In this document: positions 51,831 to 61,720 of the stretch, piece after piece
Layout of the letters: the number at the start of each line of letters is the position of its first letter
Position numbering within the stretch: the first letter of the stretch is position 1
NCBI RefSeq assembly: GCF_000350225.1
Contig: NW_005178726.1
Span: 21,437-85,436 of the forward strand
Source of the DNA: Chondrus crispus
Taxonomy: Eukaryota; Rhodophyta; Florideophyceae; Gigartinales; Gigartinaceae
Length of the DNA: 64,000 nucleotides
Direction: 5' to 3'
The notes under the pieces: model-generated
What the model saw: the letters and a program-made list of their open reading frames with translations, nothing else
Told to the model about the DNA's origin: nothing
Databases searched by the model: none
Translations under genes and position numbers: made by a program

Positions 51831-53921
51831 CAATCTGGGGAGCATATGCTTCGTGGCCGTAAGGGGACAGCCCACGCGGGTCGATCTGCCTCTTCTTCTT
51901 CAAAGTCCCCGCTAAGTTCTGGCTCCAGGGGTCACTGCCCCCCTTTTACTGTGGGGGCGTATTGCCTCGGTCCCTAAATACGACATCATGCGGTCGGGCA
52001 GTACTGTTAGAGATCCACTTCTACTTTAGATCACCGCAGGAGAGTACCTCAACTGTACTCCACGGGGGAATGATCTGCGCAGCGGCACACGTGGCTGCGC
52101 TCCTACTACCTGTACTCGTGGCAGAGCGCACACCACGTGTGCTAGCTTTGACTTCCCCGGCTGACACTCCTATTACAGTGGTTTCTACGCCTCTACAGCA
52201 GTTCCTCCAAATATACTGGACACTGTCAGGACGTAGTCCGTACGGTGGTACACGTGGCTGCGCCGTCGCCACCTGTGCCTGTGGCTACGCGTGGAGCACG
52301 TGTACAAGTTGAGGTATGTGCTGGTTCTGCAGCAACGCCTTGTCAACCATGCGAGATTTCGCATCGGCTCGTCTACTTCTTACCGACATCGGCCACACCC
52401 GTTCCGCACAGTACGAGAGGTAGCAAGTCCAGTTATTCGGTGAAAGAAATATCAATTTCCGATATGATGGATCTCATTATGCGGAGTAGTTCGTGTCCTA
52501 GCAGCTCTACGGCACCTTTGCCCTACCGGACTGTACGGTAGTGCAAGGTGATGTGGTGCTTTGAGGCCTTTTGGATTAAGCCTGACCGTTTTTCGGAAAT
52601 GCATGGGTCCGCCGTACATGAAACTGTTCGGCACTCCAAACGCAGTGTGTGGTACAAGTGTTAGGATCCCTTATCTGCAAACGTAAAAGAAGGACAGGCT
52701 GTACCTAAATGAGGGAGGCAGAGAGACCACTAGGCCGGAGCGTCCAGTGGAGTAGTCCGAGCGGAAAGGATGCGAAGAACAATGTAGGTAAACGGCACTG
52801 GACACGGGAAGCTATACTGTGGTGTAAGTCAGTATAGCCGGTGGCGAGCTGGGAACCTAGTTAACTTACTATCCGCCCGGTCAAAGGGTCGGGGGTACGA
52901 ACTAAGGGGAGGCGTGCTTGCCTCAGTTTACCTGTAGCCCACAGCTTCCCTATCTTATATCCCCTAGCAAGGCGGTGGCCCCGGACGGACTACAGTAGCG
53001 CTACATACTGTATCCAGCTTACCGTAGCTTGTAGTAACTAAATCGAACTATTATACTAACCCACCAACCGGTCACGCACCACGTGCACACCCGCAATAGC
53101 TGGTGACACTTACTACACGTGGGCACCCACGTGGCCACATATACACACGCTGTCCATGTATCTACCGTGTCGGTTGACATCTTACCAATGCAGTTGGGCG
53201 GGGCTCCCGACGCCCGCCCGTTACAATAGCTGTTCTACCAATTGTACTGGACAATACAGCAGTCGATGGTGGCTTCTGCTGCGTTCTCGGCCAAGGCACT
53301 ACACCCAGATACTGCAATTGATGTCAGTGAGAATTTAATGTCCGTTCAGAAATAATGTATTCTACAGAAAAGTGTATCTTGAGTATAAGTACTTCTGCCA
53401 TTTAAAGTAAACTGCATTAAATTAATGCCAACATTAATACCTGTGAGTGCAGCATTAATTGTTGAACTCACAGGTATTAATGTAGATACCCGTTGCAAAA
53501 TAGACCCTTAGAAACACAGAAAAGTGATTTACGGTCGGAGGGACTTCTGCCAGAGGTATGGCTCTCCGTCGATCACGGTCGTTGCCCCTTCCTCCTTCAC
53601 TTCAACCCCGGATAAGGTTCAGGTGATACCGTTCCTTCCCTGTACCCCCAGCTGCCCTCAACGTCTCATACCAACAATCGCAACATGCCATACTCGATGT
53701 CTACAATTATTGCAACATTTGAGTGGGGTTCCCTGCTCCGTCAGCGGCGTGCAAAAATGCTAGCTCCCGAGCATGGCGAAAACGCTGACGTCACTAACGC
53801 AATTCCTGACATTCCAGTGAATACTGCTCAACCCACACGGATGCATCCTCAATCTTCCAATATTGCTACCTCTTCGGCGAAAAATAGCACTCCAGATAAT
53901 CCCTGATAGAAGCAAATCCAC
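51831..53921. other. 2.1 kb, no supported gene; CACGTG-rich
   Basis: Short frames only. Many CACGTG and CCACGTG hexamers occur at 52080-52310 and 53070-53150, and GTACAGT/ACTGTAC motifs are scattered. It may be remaining retrotransposon sequence, but nothing is recognisable. Confidence 0.4.
53431..53483. repeat. 18-bp-arm hairpin
   Basis: ACATTAATACCTGTGAGT and its exact complement ACTCACAGGTATTAATGT separated by 17 bases. Confidence 0.85.
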
Positions 53922-55102
53922 ATGAATCATAATGTCCTTACCATTTCTGCAAGGGCAAAATTGTGGAATGGATGTGCAATGAGGCCCGCGGAAACGGAGC
54001 TAACTGCATTTCGTCAAGAACCATGCAACAATTTTCGGAATACTTCCGCGGACGTCCCGAGGCAAAAAAGCAACGGGCCAACCGTCTATGGAAGGGCAGG
54101 CAATCATTCGCGAAGCGTTCTTCAATGTAATGAAGACAGCCAGCACGACAAGTGGCAGAAAGCTACTTGTACACAAAGAATGTGTTTAAACGCGTCTATC
54201 TGAAAGATAGCTTGGGAAATAGTAGGCCAATTACACCGTGCCTCCCGTTGCACTTCAACAGGCGCTCTGAATTCGGTCGTCTACCTGAACTTGGGCTGAG
54301 GCTCAACCTGCACAATTTGATACATCTTGCCATTGCATTATTCAATGAATCCATCTCGGATACTTATCAGAAGAACGTGAAGGATGCCAAGTCTGGAAAG
54401 TGAATTGATGCGACTGCTACTCGTCAAGGGATTCAGGCTTTTGCGAGTTAGCATGGTATTGTGAGTGGGGCACTGACACGAAATCATCAATTTTCTGCCG
54501 CGAGGCAGGTTTAATTGAAAAAGAGGTTGAATTCCCATTTTGTACATTGAAGAGCCATTTTAAAACTGGAGGAATTGATTAAAATGACGTTCAGAATGCT
54601 GATGACACACATTTCATGATCAACACGGACATTGGGAGAAATATGAATTTCTATGGAGAATCTGAGGTGAAATTTGCTGAATTTATTTCCGGGTGCCGCT
54701 ATAGCTATGATGGTGCGTCTGGGCTGAAGACGCACTGCAAGAGTTCAAAACACGTTTATGGTGTTCAAGAATTCATCGCGCAGTTATACTACTCGCGGTG
54801 TCCCTGATAATACCCCAAGTACATCACATCGAGGCGGACCTACAGGATTGATGGACACGAAGATTATGCCACAATGGCTCTCCGAGAAAAAGGTTATTCA
54901 GTCCTCACCGAACATACCAAAGAGAAATATATATAGATAACTGCAGCAGACATAATCATACAGATGCTTTGAGAGACGGCCTCAAAACATCAATACAGAG
55001 CTAAGGCATCATCCGCCCAATGCTACCCACCTCATACGGCCATGTGAGTCTTTTCTCATACAAAAAAATTAAACAGGCCTGGGTTGTAAGGTGGGAGAAG
55101 TT

Positions 55103-55137
55103 TTAAAATGGAGGAAGTAATACTTCCTCCATTTTAA
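55103..55137. repeat. 17-bp-arm hairpin inside transposase remnant
   Basis: TTAAAATGGAGGAAGTA and its exact complement with one base between. Confidence 0.88.
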
Positions 55138-55143
55138 TACTTG

Positions 55144-55194
55144 CCGGAAGACCAGTTAGTTACTCATACTAGGAGTAACTAACTGGTCTTCCGG
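55144..55194. repeat. 22-bp-arm hairpin inside transposase remnant
   Basis: CCGGAAGACCAGTTAGTTAC... (55144-55165) and its exact complement (55173-55194) with a 7-base loop, six bases after the previous hairpin. Confidence 0.9.
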
Positions 55195-55438
55195 CTCAGA
55201 AAATATTGAGATCCCAGGCAAGAAGTTATATTTGTTGCTCGCCAGGCAAGTGGTGCAGGACGTTAATAATCAGCATGAATCTGACAGTACTACATACGCC
55301 AGAAAGCCCATGATACGATGTGGAATCTCTTTGAATCTAAATGGTCGATGGGAAGTGCAGCATCTTACTCCAGCCTTCAGGTGTACTTTTCATGAACAGA
55401 AGGCACAACTTGAAGAGGAACAGGTTGTGGAAGCTTAG

Positions 55439-58219
55439 GAAAATTGGCGCCAAGACCGCTTTTCGTCCCCAATGAGCCGTCAAGTGCCATTGAGCAACCT
55501 GATAATACCGTAAGGTTGTAGGCAAGATAGTTATCGGATGTGGTGAGTCATAAAAAAGCTACCGGAGCTGAAATTATTAGAGGTATGCGTCTTTAACGTA
55601 GACTGCATCACTTCGTCTCGAACGCTAGTAATGTCCGTACGACTATAATGCAGTCTATATTAAAATGTGTACCAAGGCTCGAGGCAACGTGGGACATGCA
55701 ATGTAGCCTACATTAATTTGAATATCTAGGTGTGGTTATATTCGTATGGTCGTAGTGCACCATCAGCTAGAGTTTGTTGCCGTCCAAACTCGGATCAATT
55801 TCAATGCAATCGAACCGTAGAAGTTCATTGAGATCTGTTTCGTGTACAGCCAGACTGACCAGGCACGGAACCTTTGCCGCTCCAATTTTCGATAGACACT
55901 GGATACAAGCTTGCACGAAGATCGGAATGTCGGTAGTCATTGTTGACCACTAATATTGTTTTTGTGGTATTCTTTCAGTAGATTGCCGAACAGGGTGGCC
56001 TGCAGGGCCCATGATTTGATGCACAAACCAAGTTGCATGTCCAAATCTCCATCAAGAATCCAAAAACACAATTTCGGGTGATCCAAAATTCATCCGAATT
56101 TCGGAAATTAGAAGGCATTCTGGACCACGCAGAAGATTGCGCATCCGGAATCTCGGCGAGAGACGGCCATTCGAAAGTCGGGTGAATGACGAAGGCAGCC
56201 CCGGAATTCAGATAATTCACCGTAGTGTCGGGGGCAGACCAACGTCCGAGAATATCGGGCCACACACTTCCATTTCCCTTAATATGGAAATACGTACTGT
56301 TGTAATCCGATAATGGCACACAATATGGGAGGCCTATGCCTAGAGAAGTCTGATTCATGTCCAATGTTACGAAAAGCGGATCGAGAAAATGTTTTTTGAG
56401 ATTGGTAAAAGGCTCGAATCCGTCTGAGGAAGCGGCAATCCCGTGCATGCGACCCAGAGTAGCGAGAACCGCGTAGGTATTTTACTCGACAATAGATCAA
56501 CAGAATTGTACGAAATTAAATCGCCCAGAGAAATTGCAAGTGGCTGGTGCCGCTGCTTCTCGTAGTTGTTCTTAAGGTCATCGCAGGGGTCCTGCGTAAC
56601 GATGCCTGACCAAAACAGAATCCAAACCATCGATATAGACGCACAAGCGTTTCAACTCATCACAACGTGGACCTTCTTTACATGCGCGTGCTCGCTTTTT
56701 CTGAACGCGCGGGTTTCGCAATCATTCCAGCCCAATGTGAGAAGTATTTATAGTGAAAAGGAAAGTTTCGTTCGTTTACCAAAATGCTCATAGATTTTCG
56801 CCATGAAGTCTGTGATGTACCATGAACACCGAAGGAGGGAGTATGCACAGCTTGGAGAGATAGTAAATCCGCAATGTAGGCAAATATAACTAACCAACAG
56901 AACCAGGCATAGGGCCGGGTAGGGGGTGATACAGTGAGGACAGTCGTGGACGCGGTCAGCCGCGAGCAGATCGACGCCTCATCAACCCGGAGCAGCACTG
57001 ACAGACGTACCAGTGCTGACGGGCGGAGACGGATCCGGGCTGGCTCGCGTGCCTGCGCGTCCACTACCCGCGCGATTGGGTTCTAACGCGCCCGGTTTGG
57101 TCGCGCTTCGTTTACAGTTAGCTGGAGGGAATACCATAGCGGAGGGTTGTGACCCAATTTGTCCCTAGTCCCTTCCCACGCGGGTCTCCCGTAGCATTTA
57201 ATGAACAAGTTCACCAATCTTACTGCAGTACAGTTCATACTGTACAGTTCCAAGCTATTGTGGCCATGGAGGGCCGTGCGTACTGCAGCCCGTCCAGCCA
57301 TCGAGATTGATAGTGCTCGGTCATACCGCGTGCAGTTGAGTACGGATTATGCAATATTTCCTCAAATTCTAGATTTAATCTGCGACTATAATACAGTACT
57401 GTAGGAGTTTCTTCGCAGCCACTTCGATTTCTCTTTCACTAACGTTGGAAATGCCTCATACGCACTTCCGCACTCGCCCCCTGTACTTCTATGTGGCGCA
57501 GGAGAGTCGAAAGGAAGACAACCGCAGCAAAAATGCAGGGACAAAACAAAAACGAAGCAAGAATAGAAGAGAGATTGAAAACGAAGAGTCTAGTGCCTTT
57601 CAGGGTATATTTTAACAAGCAATTGTTTGCCCGTCTTGCCCGTGCTTGCCCGTTTTGGTTGAAGGAAAAACATTTGCACACGTGGGCCACTACCACCTCC
57701 TCACACCTACTCTCTCCGCAGCTCTGGCAGTATTTTGTCAGCCATGAATCAAGGGTTACAGTATACACCGCGGCTTCTCAAAGTGTACGAACCGGTCAAC
57801 GTGGTTCCCTGTCTCGCTCTCGTCTCGGTGATACTCAGTATCAGAGGCTCTAATACCAAGCAGTTCTTTCGATCTTGCTGTGTTCTCAACCTGTGCAGAT
57901 GTTCCGAAATCACACCACCGCCGCCGTCGTAGTGATGCAATCATTGTCTTGCGCAAGAAGAGCGCTTTCAAAAGCTGGTTTTCGCATAATACACAGCACT
58001 TTATCCAAACCTCAATTACACTTGCATTTATTCTGCAAACCTTCCTCACTAACAACCCCTCTGACGTTTTTCTTTACTGTTTGTTTTACTCTAACACTTG
58101 AACGACTCCACCATTCCCCCGTCACGATGCGACACCAAGGCCATAAGGATTCCTCCAACTGCCGTCGTTGCGGACTCGCTCTCGATGCAATGCTCGCGAA
58201 ATAACCTGTTCTATCCTGT
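55439..58219. other. 2.8 kb with one broken unrecognised frame
   Basis: No supported gene apart from the broken minus-strand frame listed separately at 55975-56630. The stretch 56900-57400 is GC-richer and has TACTGTACAG-type motifs. Short frames at 57491-58200 are unrecognised and may belong to the 5' side of Harbinger element 3. Confidence 0.4.
55975..56630 (-). pseudogene. Broken frame of unknown family
   Basis: Two overlapping minus-strand frames (56630-56367 and 56448-55975) join by a frameshift near 56400 into a protein-like sequence with QDPCDDLKNNYEK, LGIGLPYCVPLSDYNSTYFH and YLNSGAAFVIHPTFEWPSL. A further shift near 56050 would continue it (GDLDMQLGLCIKSWALQA). The composition looks like an enzyme, perhaps a sugar-active one, but I cannot name it. 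It may be a host gene fragment or another transposon protein. Confidence 0.4.
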
Positions 58220-59445
58220 GTGGATCGACACTGCGCAATATACGGATTTCCAAGGCCCCGATTGTTGGTCAAACCAAAGGACGTGCGTCGTTTCTGGACT
58301 TTTTCTAGGGCCAATCGCATGTTTAGCGATAGTGAGTTTGCCCTGGACTATCGGATGAGGAGGGAAATATTTGAGAAGCTGGTTGAACTGCTTAATCATC
58401 GTCTGAAGAAAATCGAGAAGATGTCAAAGCGGGGTGGGCGGGAGACCGTACCACCTGAGGCTCGTTTGAAAATTCTTTCTCGCATTATGGCTAGTGAGTC
58501 CGTCTACGGCTGCATGGCATATTTTGTAGTCCGTAGAAGTACAGGTTATCAATTGCTCAAAGAGACGCACGATGTACTGAACGATGTTCTTAAGTTACCC
58601 GAGCTTCTCGAAGATTTCGATGGTTTGGAGAGGGTGTCAGACGATTTTCAAACATCCTGTTCCCCCCCAAACCATTTGCCCGGTGATGATGGTGCATTAG
58701 ACGGAATGGCGATTAAGATCAAGAAGCCGGTAAAGCATGAGCACCCTACGACGCACGATTGCAGGAAACGGTTCGATGCGCTCCCAGTGTAAGCGGTTGT
58801 GGGCTCTAACTATCGCTTCCTGGATTTTCGGCTATATTGAGGGGTTCTAATCACGACTCTCTTGCTCACGCCGTTTCCGCTTTGGGGAGATATTTGGATG
58901 AAGGAAATCTAATGGTGTCATTTTGTATCGCGGGATTCAAAATGCGAAGACGAAGACGTAGACGAAGCGTATGTTTGTTCTAACCATTTAATTGGTCCTC
59001 TTTCCGGCTCGCTCGCTACAGATGCAGAGGAAGCCTTTAACTTTTATCATTATGCACTGTGCATGCGCGTGAAGCAGGCGCTCGGCATTTTGGTCTAGAA
59101 ATTTTGAAGATGCTTGAATTCTCTGTTGCAGATTTTGCAAAGGTGATTGTATTCGTGATGAATTTGCATAACTTCTGCGTAGCTCATGGGGAAAAGAAAG
59201 TTATTAGGGCGTCTATTAATATCGAAAGGGTGCTCGACAAGCATAGCATGATCAGTGTAACTTGGAAATGGTACAGCGAGGGAAAGCATGCATATATCGA
59301 TCTGGCTGAGCAATTGGAGGCTGGCAACAATACGGATGCTCTGGAGAAGATGAATCTCTTGGTTTCCATCCTTCGAGATTGGCGACTGGCTAGACCTGCG
59401 GCTGGGGAGCTTCCAGTTTTTGAATACTCAATGCAATTTGTCTAG
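58220..59445 (+). pseudogene. Harbinger 3 transposase (HARBI1-like), pseudogene
   Basis: 58220-58792 has FALDYRMRREIFEKLVELLN, RLKILSRIMASESVYG and RRSTGYQLLKETHDVLNDVL (helix-turn-helix region), then GALDGMAIKIKKP (first Asp). A CAA-to-TAA-type stop follows DALPV, after which AVVGSNYRFLDFR continues. Shifted pieces give YEDEDVDEAYVCSNHLIGPL after the second Asp. 59059-59445 carries ARHFGLEIL and VFVMNLHNFCVAHG, the C-terminal Harbinger block. At least one nonsense codon and two frameshifts. Confidence 0.78.
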
Positions 59446-60218
59446 CTAACATTTGTTTTCGTTTTTGCTATCCTAAGTTTTATTCAGTTGCCTCACTTCT
59501 TAGTTAGAAGTGAGAGTTGGTGGTGGGACTTTTTCTTTTTCGAAAAGAGCTTTCAATTCCAATGCAATCTGCTTTGTGGCGTTGTAATGACTACAGTCTT
59601 TTTCAGGTTTCTTCGTCTTGCGTGTTCGTTTGCGCGTGGGAGTAGTGCCTGCGGCTTTTTGTGGCAAACATAGTATGATTGTAAATTGTTCACTGTCTAT
59701 GTGGTAGTTTGGAGCTGGAGCAGTTTATGTCACTGTCTTTATAGCCTTTCGAATACGGAAGCTGACGCGCAACTTTGTTTGCTTTTGTACTTTCCTATCG
59801 CCCCACAAATCCTCCTTCAACAGTTTCCATCATCTGACAGCCATCCCTCCCCCTGCACAACTCCACCACTTCCCACCACCTCTTCTGTCGATACCCTTGC
59901 CATATGATGCAGAGGTTGAGTGGCAGCTCTGGCGCGAACGCGACACGCTTTTGCGAATCGCTTCTTCGCCAGAGTGTATACGCAATATATCTTCCAATCA
60001 ACTCTCTCTGGTTCCACGACCGGGGACCCGGGATGTCAGCGTGAGCCCAAGGTGCGGAATGGGGTGCCCTATTCTGTATGTAAACTTTTGCTTCGAAACA
60101 AGCTCCGGGGGGAAGTTACTTCATTTATTTCAACAGGTCACTCTCATGGGAAGTCAATTTAGCTAGTTCAACGCAGAGCCAAGGCACAAAAACAAAAACA
60201 CTACTGCCAACGAAAGCC

Positions 60219-61720
60219 CTAAAGTTTTTCACGAAGGCTAGCTATTTCCTTCTGCAAGTTTGCAAACATATTGCTGCTCACTGTCGCGATATGAAGAAAG
60301 AGCCTATTTGTAGCGCTCCTTTGCCACTTCAAAAACGGTGTTTTGGAATCATCCCCGACAACCAACTTCTTCGCCCTTTCCGGCGCATTTAATGCGGCCT
60401 TGACAATCGCACACATCAAACTGTTTTTATTTTTTTATTTGAATCAATCGGAGCAGCCGCTACATACACAGGAGCTTAATTACTACTTGCACAAGTAGCC
60501 GGGCTTGTAAGCGGCGACACCCTCTTTCCAATCGATTCGAAGTGCTTCTCCATAATGCCCATCATATCCACACTACTAGTCCTCCTCTTCCTAGTATCTG
60601 GAACAGCTTCAATACTGTCATCTTGCCGCCCTACTGTCCCCCCGCTGTTAAAAAATTTCCTATCTACTCCCCCGACACCACACTCGTAACCCTCATCAAA
60701 TATTGTTTTCGAAGTCATCCCCACAAAATAAGTGTCTTGGTGCGGCGTTCCCGTCTTAGCAACAACAAACAGAATCAAGGCACGTCTAGGTGGCATCACA
60801 AAATTTGGGCATTACGTGTTAGAAAGTTAACAAAGCGCTCCGGGTCCTTTTGACCAGAACGCGACCACTTGCTCCACGCTGTCGTGAAAAGCGCTTTCGC
60901 GTCCCGAAAATGTCCCTTCAATACATCAGCGCAACGATAGCAGAGGGGACACGCAGAGGGGTCAGCTGGGGTCAGCTTCATCGACGTGGCCTTGGAGAGA
61001 AAAGCTAACAAAAACCGAATAATTGTTAAACCTTTCTTCTATCTTCCCCAAACGTTGTCCCTCGTTGTACCGCCCTCTAATTCCGACCATCTCCAAGCCT
61101 GACCTAGCTTCAAAAGCATACTTCGTGCAACCTCTCCATCTCTCATCAAAACAGCCAGCCGAGCGAATTCCGAAAGTGAAAGTTCGGCTAAGGGTGTTCT
61201 GCTTCACATCCTCATAGATCGTCTGTGCATGCGATAGGATCATTTCTATTTGCGTTATTGGTCACCTTGTCGTGCTTGTCGAATGTGTCCCCTACCTTGC
61301 ACAAATATGCTATCGCCGTCGAAAACTCGGTACCTCTATCCAATCTTCTCCGCTCTCACCAAACCTATCTAGAAACGACCGGAAATCTTCACACTTATAG
61401 TTCGATTTAAACTTTTAAAGTATATCTGTTTCCTTCTTCTCATAGTTACACAGTAGCATTAAACACTGAAATATCAGCGCCAACTTGTTCCTACCCAACT
61501 TCAAATTCCAAACGGTGCATATTTCTCTCAACTGCCCCTTCTTCTTTTGCCAGAGATATGTGTAGATCTTTGATAGCGATGTCACTTCTGCAGCTGGCTC
61601 CTCCAATACATCTTTAGCATTAATTCGACCCGTCGTGACATCCTCTTCCATCGAGCCCCCGCCACCATGACGATTGCTATCTCGTCCACATTTTTCTTGA
61701 ATTTCTTCTTCAATTCTCAA
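60219..61720 (-). pseudogene. Harbinger 3 accessory gene, fragmented
   Basis: Minus-strand pieces in order: 61720-61415 (charged N terminus, MRIEEEIQEKCGRDSNRHGG), 61243-60962, 61011-60796 (ALFTTAWSKWSRSGQKDPER, typical of the accessory proteins that pair with these transposases), 60799-60476 and 60419-60219 (ending in helix FANLQKEIASLREKL). Frameshifts or introns separate them; I cannot tell which. Role inferred from position opposite the transposase. Confidence 0.5.

Larger units (their letters stand above)
53922..55438 (+). pseudogene. DDE_1-type transposase pseudogene, interrupted by hairpins
   Basis: Plus strand. VFKRVYLKDSLGNSRPITPC (about 54187) is in the N-terminal half. DVQNADDTHFMINTDIGRNM near 54595 holds the first acidic site, and GVPDNTPSTSHRGGPTGLMD near 54800 a middle block. 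YIDNCSRHNHTDALRDGL near 54945 has the second Asp, and the expected PPNATHLIQPCD-like block is seen in shifted, mutated form near 55020. The C-terminal part (TTYARKPMIRCGISLNLNGR WEVQ, 55300-55360) follows the two hairpins at 55103-55194. Overall layout matches pogo-related transposases common in oomycetes and algae. Several stops and shifts. Confidence 0.68.
58220..61720. mobile_element. PIF/Harbinger element 3, decayed, two convergent genes
   Basis: Transposase on plus (58220-59445), accessory gene on minus (61720-60219), facing each other. Terminal repeats not found; the limits are those of the coding remnants. 59446-60218 between them has no gene. Confidence 0.65.
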
